A stretch of DNA of 64,000 nt from Alkalinema sp. FACHB-956. Lineage in GTDB: Bacteria > Cyanobacteriota > Cyanobacteriia > Leptolyngbyales > Leptolyngbyaceae. The notes beneath the pieces were generated by a model that had not been told where the DNA came from, searched no databases, and saw only the letters and a program-made list of their open reading frames with translations. A program made the translations under genes and the position numbers. The stretch is from NCBI RefSeq assembly GCF_014697025.1, contig NZ_JACJRC010000018.1:50529-114528 (forward strand), written 5' to 3'. Below are positions 46,201 to 54,247 of this stretch, in pieces (within the stretch, counting starts at the first letter, position 1; each line of letters begins with the position of its first letter).

Positions 46201-46624
46201 GCCCCATCTTCAGGCAGCGCAGGTGGATGATGGACAGATTCAGGCAGAAATTGAAGCCGCGATCGCCACGACGTTGGCCCAGGGCTTTGGGGGCAATCAC
46301 TCTCTCTGTCATGGCAGTTTGGGCAATCTGGATTTGCTGTTGCAGGCACGGGATACTTTGCAAAAAGCGCAGTTACAGCCTCAGATCGATCGTCTAGCGG
46401 AGCAGATTCTCGACAGCATTCAATGCCAGGGTTGGCAGTGTGGCATCCCCTTAGGCGTGGAATCCCCAGGATTAATGACAGGGTTAGCGGGCATTGGCTA
46501 CGGGTTGCTGCGTCTAGCGGCCCCCAGTCAAGTTCCCTCCATCTTGGTGCTGGCCCCCCCAAAACCCGCCGCTATAGACCCATTGTCCGTTCCATCGATC
46601 GTGCCGTTACAAAGGAGCCGATGA
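43265..46624 (+). CDS. lanM: Class II lanthionine synthetase LanM
   Basis: 1119 residues. N-terminal dehydratase (kinase-like) domain with SIVYKPRSLSLDRHF (about 303-317), DFHHENLIAAG (about 382) and LLDLEALFHP; it phosphorylates and eliminates Ser/Thr in the core. The C-terminal LanC-like cyclase (about 700-1090) has zinc ligands Cys965 in AWCHGAPGIGLGR and Cys1015-His1016 in SLCHGSLGNLDLL, plus GFSHGNAGIAWALLE; it joins Cys to the dehydrated residues. Length is normal and all key residues are present. Three precursors with related leaders but unlike cores suggest one tolerant enzyme. Its TGA overlaps the next ATG (ATGA). Confidence 0.93.
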   Translation: MNYPDFTSSDWYQAISLSERVTLLKAPQHKILNIDRKTNAKRYIDRDRAQRYYDRWKAQSPFDRESYFAQRLAIEGINEAEFLHILGESTAALRDRQTEPPAWLTKLTQAFTQPLATEPMTFPDALKETKTLGFLELIEPLIRQGRDRLNDGIQTLIQTHSELPFDPATIENLFWGHLPGLLLKLVNRTLVLELNVARLQGLLQGETSEERFQSFTQRLRQRDVALSLLQEYPVLARQLTLCIENWATVNLEFLQRLCTDWSIIRSQFTPHREPELLTELIGGAGDSHRGGRNVMIAKFSSGFSIVYKPRSLSLDRHFQELLQWINQRGDHAPFKLLNLCDRGHYGWVEFITAQPCSTEAEIQRFYQRQGGYLAILYALEAVDFHHENLIAAGEYPILLDLEALFHPHIDEPDAQQADQLADRTLYHSVYGIGLLPHRIWSNRQAEGIDISGLGSAAGQLTPHEVIHWEGVGTDEMRLIRKRIELSEEQNRPTLNGEAVNAADYAEAITTGFTQIYQLLCQYREELLAEPSPLTPFANDTIRVIVRATRTYGLLLLESFHPDVLRNALDRDRLLDRLWLAVEQSPYLAQLISFEQEDLRNGDIPLFTTRPNSRDLWTSSGVRIPDFLEQTSLASVQDRLRQLSESDLVRQRWIIQASLTSLSLGMELESPSPELPQAPVHSPFTPSEQGLNRDRVLTAACAIGDRLETLALRGTEDVAWIGLSCVNERHWSVAPLGLDVYDGLPGVLLFLAYLGAITQENRYTELAQATLVTVQRKIERYSSQMYQIGGLTGWGGIIYVLTHLGQLWQQSALMTEAEAIVQHIPDWIHQDEVFDVIGGAAGCIGGLRSLYSCNPSELTLNVAIQCGDHLLRMAQPQTHGIGWPSSRQSSKPLTGFSHGNAGIAWALLELAALSGESRFRTAALGAIAYERHLFSPERRNWPDLREFAHSVKTGRQDRMNFMTAWCHGAPGIGLGRLQCLPHLQAAQVDDGQIQAEIEAAIATTLAQGFGGNHSLCHGSLGNLDLLLQARDTLQKAQLQPQIDRLAEQILDSIQCQGWQCGIPLGVESPGLMTGLAGIGYGLLRLAAPSQVPSILVLAPPKPAAIDPLSVPSIVPLQRSR

Positions 46625-46986
46625 TGCTATCGCCTAAAGCCACTCAATCCACGGCTCCAATTCCAAAGGTTACACGTTCTATTTTTCGTGAGGACGCCGT
46701 TCGTAATTATGTTGCTGGACAAGAGACAACCGTATTGCCTCGCATAGTTTCACCATGTACCTTTACCTATCTCTGGGCGTTACTAGGTGTGTTGGGTATC
46801 AGTAGCACGATCGCTTGGCTAACTAAACTTCCGGTCTATCTAAATCATGAGCACTTTCAAGCCCCTTCAAAACCGTCCCCTTCACAGTCGGCCCCATCAA
46901 ACCCACACCCGTCAAAACCACACACCTCAAAGCCAGACTGTACGGCTGGCGTGGCTCCCAGGGGGATTTCGCCAACTCCGCGATAG
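46621..46986 (+). CDS. Truncated HlyD-like protein (N-terminal anchor only)
   Basis: 121 residues starting at the ATG that overlaps the lanM stop by 4 nt. The first 70 residues match the N-terminus of HlyD-family adaptors next to cyanobacterial peptide exporters: SIFREDAVRNYVAGQETTVL, then PRIVSPCTFTYLWALLGVLG and the rest of one membrane helix (about 44-66) ending LPVYL. Instead of the periplasmic hairpin and barrel, a Pro/Ser/Lys-rich tail with PSKPSPSQSAPSNPHPSKPH repeats follows, then a stop. So the adaptor is cut to its anchor. The last 140 nt overlap the exporter frame. It is a decayed HlyD or a reduced membrane partner. Confidence 0.7.
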   Translation: MMLSPKATQSTAPIPKVTRSIFREDAVRNYVAGQETTVLPRIVSPCTFTYLWALLGVLGISSTIAWLTKLPVYLNHEHFQAPSKPSPSQSAPSNPHPSKPHTSKPDCTAGVAPRGISPTPR

Positions 46987-49180
46987 ATTGCGCCGACAGC
47001 CACCACGCGTCCCTGTGCGGCTTCAGTTAAACGCCGTTGAATGTGGTGCAGCCTGTCTAGCGATGATTCTCAGTTACTATGGCAGACAAACCCAGGTCAG
47101 TGAATGTAGAGAGTTCATCGGAGTCGATCGGGATGGAGTGACCGCAGAAACGATCGTCCAAGCGGCTCGGCATTATGGACTGCGCGTCAAAGCCTATTCG
47201 GTACAGAGCCTACTTGATTTTCGCTATGTGCCCCTACCGGCGATCGCCCATTGGAATTTTCAACACTTTGTTGTGGTTGAACGCTGGACACCTCAACGGA
47301 TTGACATTATCGATCCGGGTAGCGGGCGCTGTCGGTTAACCGCTACAGAATTTGCGGCGGCTTTTACTGGGGTGGTCATGACCTTAGAACCGGGCAGCCA
47401 GTTTACTGCGCAGTCCCAGCAGCCATTGATGCGATGGCAGGACTACTTAGGACAGTATTTGCTCCATACACCAGGGCTGTGGCTACAAATTGTAGCGACT
47501 TCACTGTTATTACAAGGCTTAGGGCTAGCACTGCCGATTTTGACCCAACTATTAATCGATCGAGTATTACCGCTTCAGCTAACCAGCATAATGCCAATTT
47601 TGGCGATCGGGATGGTAATTTTGCTGTTAACGCAGTTGATTACGAGCTATTTACGGGGAGCACTGCTGATCTACTTACAGGCGCGCATTGACATCAAAAT
47701 GATGCTGGGATTTTTTGAGCATCTCCTAACCTTACCCTTTCGCTTTTTTGAACAGCGCACCACCGGCGACTTACTAATGCGCCTCAGTAGTAATGCAATT
47801 ATCCGTGAGACCTTGACCAGCCAAACTTTATCGATCGTTCTCGATGGGCTATTTGTCCTGGGCTATTTGCTGGTGTTGCTGGTACAGTCGCCATGGTTTG
47901 GAGGACTCGTTTTGTTCTTGGGGCTGTTGCAGGTGGGGGTCATCTGGGGAACGACACGATCGATGCATGACCTAACCCAACGGGATCTCTGGGCACAGGC
48001 AGAGTCCCAGGGCTATCTGGTGGAAGTGTTGAGTGGCATCCAAACTCTGAAAGCCTGCGGTGCAGAGGATCGAGCCTTTGATCACTGGTCTACGTTATTT
48101 TACAAACAACTCAATGTATCCCTGCAACGTAATCATTTAGCTACGATCGTGGATACTGCGATGTTGTGTCTACGGACGTTATCCCCTCTCATCCTATTGT
48201 GGTTGGGTGCTCAATTAGTGTTGAGTCATCTGATGAGTTTAGGGATGATGCTCGCGCTCAATGCGATCGCAGCAGCTTTTTTGATGCCATTATCTTCCCT
48301 AATCTCCAATACCCAACGGTTGCAATTAGTAGGTGCCCACCTCGATCGATTACAGGATGTTTGGATGGCTCAGCCGGAGCAGGATTGCCAGGAAGGACAA
48401 CTTGCGCCCCCCCTAACCGGACAGATTGAGTTGAAGCAGGTCAGTTTTCGCTATAATCCCCAGGCTCCATGGGTCTTACAAGGCATTTCCATCACCATTC
48501 AACCAGGGCAAAAAATTGCGTTAGTAGGTCGATCGGGATCAGGCAAAAGCACCCTAGCAAAATTACTCTTGGGCCTATACGGGCCTACTAGCGGTGAAAT
48601 TCTCTATGATGGCATCCCCCTGGCAGAGTTGAATTGGCGGAGTTTGCGCCGTCAGTTTGGGGTTGTGCTCCAGGAACCGTTTTTATTCAGTGGATCGATT
48701 CGCCACAATATTGCGGTGAATCATCCCAATCTCCCCTTGGCGCAGGTACAGCAAGCGGCTCAATTAGCCATGCTCCATGATGAAATTTTACGATTGCCCA
48801 TGGGCTATGAAACCCGGGTAGCGGAGGGGGGGACAGGATTATCTGGGGGGCAGCGCCAACGGCTCGCGATCGCCCGCGCCATTGCGCACCAGCCCGCGAT
48901 TTTACTGCTAGACGAAGCGACGAGTCATCTGGATGGCCTGACGGAAAGTTGGGTCGAGCAAAATTTAAGCCAGTTGACCTGTACGCGCATTGTCATTGCC
49001 CATCGGCTTAGTACAATTCGCAATGCTGATTTAATTTTGGTGATCGATCAAGGGACGATCGTGGAACAGGGAACCCATGGGCAGCTTTTGGCGCAGCAGG
49101 GGCATTATGCAGCATTGGTTCATAGTTCCGAAATCGAGCCTCTCACAAGGAATCAACCTGTCCAGGAATCAACCTGTTGA
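46847..49180 (+). CDS. lanT: C39-peptidase ABC exporter for lanthipeptides (LanT-like)
   Basis: 777 residues from the ATG at 46847. C39 peptidase domain with Cys66 in QLNAVECGAACLAMIL, His in NFQHFVVVERW and Asp in IDIIDPGSG; six-helix membrane domain (about 200-480); ATPase with Walker A GRSGSGKST, signature LSGGQRQR and Walker B ILLLDEAT. It cuts after the double-glycine leader and exports the core. The catalytic Cys normally lies near residue 10-20; from a TTG at 46988 it would be residue 19. The first 47 residues (His/Gln/Thr-rich) overlap the truncated HlyD frame, so the start is uncertain. Last gene of the lanthipeptide cluster. Confidence 0.92.
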   Translation: MSTFKPLQNRPLHSRPHQTHTRQNHTPQSQTVRLAWLPGGFRQLRDRLRRQPPRVPVRLQLNAVECGAACLAMILSYYGRQTQVSECREFIGVDRDGVTAETIVQAARHYGLRVKAYSVQSLLDFRYVPLPAIAHWNFQHFVVVERWTPQRIDIIDPGSGRCRLTATEFAAAFTGVVMTLEPGSQFTAQSQQPLMRWQDYLGQYLLHTPGLWLQIVATSLLLQGLGLALPILTQLLIDRVLPLQLTSIMPILAIGMVILLLTQLITSYLRGALLIYLQARIDIKMMLGFFEHLLTLPFRFFEQRTTGDLLMRLSSNAIIRETLTSQTLSIVLDGLFVLGYLLVLLVQSPWFGGLVLFLGLLQVGVIWGTTRSMHDLTQRDLWAQAESQGYLVEVLSGIQTLKACGAEDRAFDHWSTLFYKQLNVSLQRNHLATIVDTAMLCLRTLSPLILLWLGAQLVLSHLMSLGMMLALNAIAAAFLMPLSSLISNTQRLQLVGAHLDRLQDVWMAQPEQDCQEGQLAPPLTGQIELKQVSFRYNPQAPWVLQGISITIQPGQKIALVGRSGSGKSTLAKLLLGLYGPTSGEILYDGIPLAELNWRSLRRQFGVVLQEPFLFSGSIRHNIAVNHPNLPLAQVQQAAQLAMLHDEILRLPMGYETRVAEGGTGLSGGQRQRLAIARAIAHQPAILLLDEATSHLDGLTESWVEQNLSQLTCTRIVIAHRLSTIRNADLILVIDQGTIVEQGTHGQLLAQQGHYAALVHSSEIEPLTRNQPVQESTC

Positions 49181-49208
49181 TTGAACTTACCCGGTCTGAA
49201 TAAGCCTC

Positions 49209-49242
49209 AATTTCTGACCCTATCAGAGATTAGGTGACTGAA
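49209..49242. promoter_or_regulatory. 34-bp shared motif, copy 3
   Basis: Third copy of the motif at 41102 and 41194 (aatttctgaccctatcag, then attaggtgactgaa). It lies 29 bp after the exporter stop and about 160 bp before the next gene. Together copies 2 and 3 bracket the lanthipeptide cluster. Confidence 0.45.
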
Positions 49243-49341
49243 TATTCGGCTCATCTTGGTTCCGTAGAGGGTTTTCCGCTGCTTGAGCATAAGTTGTAGA
49301 ACGCTAGAAAGAGTGATCTAATAGGCGATGGCAGCACCTTT

Positions 49342-49386
49342 GAAACCAGTCCAGTTAAAACCAGTCCAGTTAAAACCAATCTATCT
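49342..49386. repeat. 15-bp tandem repeat, 3 copies
   Basis: gaaaccagtccagtt, aaaaccagtccagtt and a diverged third unit, ending 5 bp before the ribosome site of the gene at 49404. Confidence 0.85.
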
Positions 49387-49403
49387 CCTTTCAAGAGGTA
49401 ACC

Positions 49404-49835
49404 ATGAACTCTAAATCTAAGCCTAGCAAAAAGAATAATTTCTTCCCTCCAATCGTAACCCTGGGAGATGCCCAAGCGGTTGCACAACAGGGGACTTGGG
49501 CGGCTTGCTTTGTGATGGGTATGACCACGATCGTGGCGATAGCATCGATGTTTGGACTCTTGCCAGCAACGTTTCCTGTCAATGCTTGGGCACTGATCGA
49601 TGCAGCATTGTTTGCAGGAATTGCTTGGGGGATTTATCAAATGTCACGGGTAGCAGCCCTGGCCGGTTTAATCATCTATTGCATAGAGCGAGTTTATATG
49701 CAGATTGCCCTAGGGCCAAAGGTGGGAGCCGGGATTATAGTGACCATGCTTCTGATTTGTGCCTTTATCAATGCGGTTCGGGGAACCTTTGCCTATCATC
49801 GTTTGAAACAAGAGGGGCCACGATCGGTTGAGTAG
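49404..49835 (+). CDS. Four-helix membrane protein, unknown
   Basis: 143 residues from an ATG behind AGAGGTAACC. After a Lys/Ser-rich cytoplasmic start (NSKSKPSKKNNFFPP) there are four hydrophobic segments (about 29-50, 57-77, 82-101, 107-125), the third containing AALAGLIIYCIERVYM, and a basic tail. Not recognised; the size and layout resemble small unnamed cyanobacterial membrane proteins. It follows the lanthipeptide exporter by 220 bp in the same direction; an immunity role is possible by position only. Confidence 0.7.
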   Translation: MNSKSKPSKKNNFFPPIVTLGDAQAVAQQGTWAACFVMGMTTIVAIASMFGLLPATFPVNAWALIDAALFAGIAWGIYQMSRVAALAGLIIYCIERVYMQIALGPKVGAGIIVTMLLICAFINAVRGTFAYHRLKQEGPRSVE

Positions 49836-49982
49836 ACGATTGCATTGAACAGAAGCAACTCATCACGCTCCGTAACGACTTATCTCAGCCGCTCGCTTCT
49901 CCTCTCTAGGATCTAGTAAACTGCTGCTGACGTCGATCGCGGGGCACTTTCCCTGTTGTTTACTCTACCTCCAGAGAATCCC

Positions 49983-52676
49983 ATGGCGAATCTACCGCAA
50001 TGGCTGCAGCCGTTTTCCGGCGGGGCTAGACTGCTGGGCGGAATGCTGCTGCTGGCTCCATCGCTGGTCTGGCCTGTTCTGGTGCTTCCCAGGCCCAGTC
50101 AGGCGCAGATCGTGGGGGATGGAACCCTGGGAACGCAGATCAATGGCTCGGCGATCGCACCCTGTACGGGGAATTGCACGATTACTAATGGCACAATTCG
50201 CGGAGACAATTTATTCCATAGCTTTCGCCAATTTTCTTTACCGAATCGTGATGTTGCGGGGTTTGTGACGGCTCCGACCATTCGGAATGTGATTGTGCGG
50301 GTAACGGGCGTGGGAGAACCGTTTATTTCTACCATTAACGGCACGATCGCCACTAGCAATCCAGCCAATGTTTTCCTACTGAATCCCAACGGCATTATCT
50401 TTGGCCCTCGGGCTGCTGTGAACATTGGGGGTTCATTTTTAGCCACGACGGGCGATCGCCTGCAATTTGCCGATGGCACTGTTTTGCGGACTGCTGACCC
50501 AGCGCCCTTGCTGACCCTCAGCGTACCGATCGGGGTGCAAATGGGACAGACTCCGGGCGAGATTCGTTCAGCTATGCGGATTGGTGCAGGTGTAAATAGT
50601 CAGTTTACGGATTTTGCACTCATTGGCGGCAATATTGTTTTAGATAATTCGTTTATCTTTGCACCAGGGCACCAGATTCAATTAGTCAGCCTTGGGCCGA
50701 TCGGAGCAGTCGCGCTAGATTTGAACGGCGATCGTCTGAATGTTGCTCTACCCCTACCCATTAATACTCCCCAGCAAGATATTACGTTAACCAATGAATC
50801 AGTTTTGAGAATAACATCCAGCCGGGGAAGCGGTGGCATTCAACTGGCTGGGCGTACTCTCTTTTTAAATAAAAGCGTCTTGATTGCGGGCATTGACAGA
50901 GGTAGCGATAATTCCCCCAGCTATCAAGCTGGTAATATCACAGTGAATGCCACAGAAAACTTACAACTCACCCAAGGAGCCGCGATTTCCAATGAAGTTC
51001 CCAGAGGAACGATCGGACAAGGAGGAGACATCTACATCACTGCAAGGAATATTCAAGCCTTCGATGGTTCCAACATCGCTACTCGAACTGCAGGGGGCGG
51101 CAATGCAGGCAAAGTTCAGGTCACTGCAAATGCTATCACGCTTGCTGGTGTTTCACCTAGAGATATTGGTAGTGGAATTGGTAGTATTACACTAGACTCA
51201 ACAGGGAATGCACGGGGAGGCGATGTCATTGTCAAAACCCATTTACTGACGATGACTCAGGGATCAACGATTCTTTCCAGTAACTTTGGCAATGGGATTT
51301 CGGGGGATGTGCAGGTGACTGCGAAGATGATTACCCTCGATGGCAGTACGCCAAAGAACCAATCGCCTACGGGCATTGCCAGTCAAGTGGTGTCTAATAT
51401 CAAGGGGCAGGGGGGCAATATTACGGTTGATACAGATTCCCTAACTGCGACCAATGGGGCGAACATTTCCGCCAGTACCTTTGGCATTAGCAATGCGGGA
51501 AATGTGAAAATTAATGCAAAAACGATTGTTCTAGAGGGCACAACTCCGAGTGGTAGCTCCAGCAGTGGCATTTTTAGTGCGGTGAATAATACAGGAATTG
51601 GCCAAGGGGGAGAAATTATTGTCCAGACTGGAGTTTTGCAAATGGCCCGAGGAGCAGCCGTTTCTGCTAAAACGTTTGGAGAGGGAAAGGCGGGGAATGT
51701 TCGCATTATTGCCGATCGAATCAGCGTAGATGGCGTCACTCCGGATGGCCAATTTGCGACAGCTATCACTAGTGAGGTAGGACGTACTGGAAAAGGGGAG
51801 GGTGGCAATATTGCAGTGCAAGCGCGATCGATCGATATCACCAATGGAGCGTTAATAAGTACCAGCAACCTCAGTACTGGCCAAGCTGGCAATCTGGAGA
51901 TTAGTGCGGAAACGATTCGGTTATTAAATGGCAGTGAGATTAGAGCTGGATCTGTTTCGGGCAATGGTGCAAATATTAAGCTGAATGTGCGAAATTTACT
52001 TTTGATGCGTAATAATAGCAACGTTTTAACCAGTGCGGGAACCATTCAAACGGGAGGTAATGGGGGAAATATTACGATCGAGGCACCTTTTATTCTGGGA
52101 ATATTGCGAGAGAATAGCGACATTCGTGCCAATGCCTTTACGGGGAATGGCGGCAACATCACAATTAACACCAACGCGATCTACGGTTTGCAATTTCAAC
52201 CCAACCTTACCCCTTTCAGTGACATTACCGCCAGTTCTCAATTTGGTTTGAATGGTACGGTGACTCTCAATACCCTCAACATCGACCCCAACCGAGGACT
52301 TATCACCCTGCCCACAAACTTAACTGATCCAGCCCAAAAAATTTCCCAGGACTGTCAGCCTGGTCAGCAAGCCTCCAGAAGTTCCTTTATCGTCAGCGGG
52401 CGGGGAGGCATTCCCCTCAGCCCCGAGCAACCCTTGGAAAGCGCCGTGGGGATGGCCCCGTGGGTTCCTCTGCCCGATGCATCCGCCCCCGGCCCAGCAG
52501 TCATCCTCGATCGGGTGGTCTGGCCCGTTCTGCCCCATCCAACCCCGATCGTGCAGGCCCAGGGCTGGCAACGGGAACCCGACGGTACGGTCAAACTGGT
52601 GACTGCGATGCCAACGGGGGGGGTGCGGTTGGGTGGGACTGTGGAAAATTGTCTCGCAAAATTGTGGCAAGACTAG
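49983..52676 (+). CDS. FHA-type exoprotein with TPS domain
   Basis: 897 residues from the ATG at 49983 (a TTG at 49956 would add nine). Signal peptide ending RPSQAQ. The filamentous-haemagglutinin N-terminal (two-partner secretion) domain (about 40-190) has GTLGTQINGS, NLFHSFRQFSLP and NPANVFLLNPNGIIFGPRA. Then a long beta-helix of glycine/asparagine-rich repeats of the form GNAGNVKINAKTIVLEG...GGNITV, and the cyanobacterial C-terminal region with CQPGQQASRSSFIVSGRGG. It should be secreted through an outer-membrane TpsB pore, none of which is encoded here. It lies before the sigma/CHAT module in the same direction, behind a likely terminator. Confidence 0.92.
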   Translation: MANLPQWLQPFSGGARLLGGMLLLAPSLVWPVLVLPRPSQAQIVGDGTLGTQINGSAIAPCTGNCTITNGTIRGDNLFHSFRQFSLPNRDVAGFVTAPTIRNVIVRVTGVGEPFISTINGTIATSNPANVFLLNPNGIIFGPRAAVNIGGSFLATTGDRLQFADGTVLRTADPAPLLTLSVPIGVQMGQTPGEIRSAMRIGAGVNSQFTDFALIGGNIVLDNSFIFAPGHQIQLVSLGPIGAVALDLNGDRLNVALPLPINTPQQDITLTNESVLRITSSRGSGGIQLAGRTLFLNKSVLIAGIDRGSDNSPSYQAGNITVNATENLQLTQGAAISNEVPRGTIGQGGDIYITARNIQAFDGSNIATRTAGGGNAGKVQVTANAITLAGVSPRDIGSGIGSITLDSTGNARGGDVIVKTHLLTMTQGSTILSSNFGNGISGDVQVTAKMITLDGSTPKNQSPTGIASQVVSNIKGQGGNITVDTDSLTATNGANISASTFGISNAGNVKINAKTIVLEGTTPSGSSSSGIFSAVNNTGIGQGGEIIVQTGVLQMARGAAVSAKTFGEGKAGNVRIIADRISVDGVTPDGQFATAITSEVGRTGKGEGGNIAVQARSIDITNGALISTSNLSTGQAGNLEISAETIRLLNGSEIRAGSVSGNGANIKLNVRNLLLMRNNSNVLTSAGTIQTGGNGGNITIEAPFILGILRENSDIRANAFTGNGGNITINTNAIYGLQFQPNLTPFSDITASSQFGLNGTVTLNTLNIDPNRGLITLPTNLTDPAQKISQDCQPGQQASRSSFIVSGRGGIPLSPEQPLESAVGMAPWVPLPDASAPGPAVILDRVVWPVLPHPTPIVQAQGWQREPDGTVKLVTAMPTGGVRLGGTVENCLAKLWQD

Positions 52677-52713
52677 CACTGCACTGAGATTCGTTAAGAA
52701 ACCTCTAATTTCC

Positions 52714-52756
52714 CTAGAAAAGTGAGCCTGAGACAGTTTAGAATCAGGCTTTCTAG
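52714..52756 (+). terminator. Terminator-like hairpin after the FHA gene
   Basis: ctagaaa and agcctga on the left pair with tcaggct and ttctag on the right (52744-52756). Only a short T-run lies inside the right arm, so efficiency is uncertain. It would separate the FHA gene from the sigma operon. Confidence 0.5.
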
Positions 52757-52843
52757 CCATGTTTAGTCAATTTATTTTTCATGCAACCTTTTTTCATACC
52801 CCAGTGTAAATAAGACTGTGAAGCATTTCCTTCAACAATCGCT

Positions 52844-54247
52844 ATGCATCTTCGCCAAGAACTGATCGCGTTATTTTCAACCTTTGTCCAATTTGAGGAC
52901 GATCGCTTTTCCAGTTGGGCGACGGATGCACGATTGCGCCGTCATATGCAGCAATATCTGAGTACGCAGCGTCTTAGTATGCAGCATCTTAGTGTTCAAA
53001 ATCTTAGTGTTCAGAATCTTAGTGTTCAGAATTTTAGTACGCCGGGGCAAAACCGCGACCTATCCCATTCTGACCTATCCCATTCTGAAGGGGAATGGAC
53101 GTTATATTGGCATCAACGCTGGGTACAGAGCGATTCTCCTTCATCGAACTCGCTCCCGCTGGGCCATCTCACCGCTTACTTGCAGGAATCCTGCTACTGG
53201 GCTGCCAGCCAAACCCTGCGGAAAGTAGCCAATGTTCCCTTAGCAGCACAATACGGTTTATCCGACTATTTTCAAATTGCCATTGCCAAGGTAGAGACAG
53301 TTCTGAAGCAATTTAACCCCGATCGGGGAACCCGCTTAAAAAACTTCGCTCACCTCGCCTTCTCCAGCCTCTTACGGGATTACTTACGACAACGGCAGGA
53401 CGTAGCACTGTGTACGAATCTGGGATTGCTACGCAGAACTAGTAAAAAACGATTTCTGGAAGCCTTAGAGCAAGTGGGCTTATCATCCGGGGAAATCGCT
53501 CAATATCGGCTGGCTTGGACCTGTTTCAATGCGCTCTACGACCGATCGTTGCAAAATCCGTCGCAATCCGTCTCGCTCCCATCGGCTCAAGCACCGTCAG
53601 GGATCCAGCAATTTTCTAACCTAGATCCCGAACTGAGCCTTGCCATCAGCCAACTCTACAACCGTGAACGCCATAGCCAGATCGATCGAACTGCACCGGA
53701 ATGCCAACCGGAGACCCTTGAACGCTGGCTGAATCAATGCGCCGCCTGGGTACGCAGTTATCTCTATCCATCCGTGGAGTCTTTAAATCGTCCGCTTTTG
53801 GGGGAGGAAACAGACACCGACTTTCAGGAAAGTTTAGCCGATCCCCAGGGGGAGTCGTTTCTGGCAGCGCTGATCGCCCAGGAAGACCTTCAGGAACGCC
53901 AACGCCAACGGGAACATTTGCACCAAGCGATCGCGACTCGTTTGGCCACCCTAGAGCCGCAATCTCAAGAGATTCTACGTCTTTACTACCAGCAGGGGTT
54001 GACTCAACAACAGATGATGCAGTACTTACAAATGAGTCAGGCTACAGTGTCTCGACGGTTGACTAAAGCCAGAGAAACGTTATTGCTTAAAATCGTGGAA
54101 TGGAGCCAGGAACAGTTGAATATTTCTCCTACGCCGAACCTAATAAAAGATATGAGTGCTGCTTTAGAAGAATGGCTGGGCGTTTACTACGGTCAACCCA
54201 ATCCTGTCTCTAGCAGTCCCAGTGCGGGTAAGGAGAGAGTGTCATGA
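52844..54247 (+). CDS. Sigma-70-family factor (module B)
   Basis: 467 residues. Starts MHLRQELIALFSTFVQFEDD. A repeat-bearing low-complexity insert (about 42-80: LSVQN units, then DLSHSDLSHSE) precedes region 2 (about 110-200) with FNPDRGTRLKNFAHLAFSSL and LRRTSKKRFLEALEQVGL. Region 4 helix-turn-helix (about 365-415) has LEPQSQEILRLYYQQGL, then QQQMMQYLQMSQATVSRRL. This is a cyanobacterial sigma type that occurs beside DUF1822 genes. Its last codons overlap the DUF1822 start by 4 nt (ATGA), so the two products are probably made in step and interact. It should redirect RNA polymerase; target promoters unknown. No clear Shine-Dalgarno at the start. Confidence 0.85.
   Translation: MHLRQELIALFSTFVQFEDDRFSSWATDARLRRHMQQYLSTQRLSMQHLSVQNLSVQNLSVQNFSTPGQNRDLSHSDLSHSEGEWTLYWHQRWVQSDSPSSNSLPLGHLTAYLQESCYWAASQTLRKVANVPLAAQYGLSDYFQIAIAKVETVLKQFNPDRGTRLKNFAHLAFSSLLRDYLRQRQDVALCTNLGLLRRTSKKRFLEALEQVGLSSGEIAQYRLAWTCFNALYDRSLQNPSQSVSLPSAQAPSGIQQFSNLDPELSLAISQLYNRERHSQIDRTAPECQPETLERWLNQCAAWVRSYLYPSVESLNRPLLGEETDTDFQESLADPQGESFLAALIAQEDLQERQRQREHLHQAIATRLATLEPQSQEILRLYYQQGLTQQQMMQYLQMSQATVSRRLTKARETLLLKIVEWSQEQLNISPTPNLIKDMSAALEEWLGVYYGQPNPVSSSPSAGKERVS
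52967..53041. repeat. 15-bp in-frame repeat, 5 units, inside the sigma gene
   Basis: Units of cagaatcttagtgtt code the LSVQN-type pentapeptides. A further 15-bp pair (gacctatcccattct) follows at 53057-53086 and codes LSHSD twice. Confidence 0.92.
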
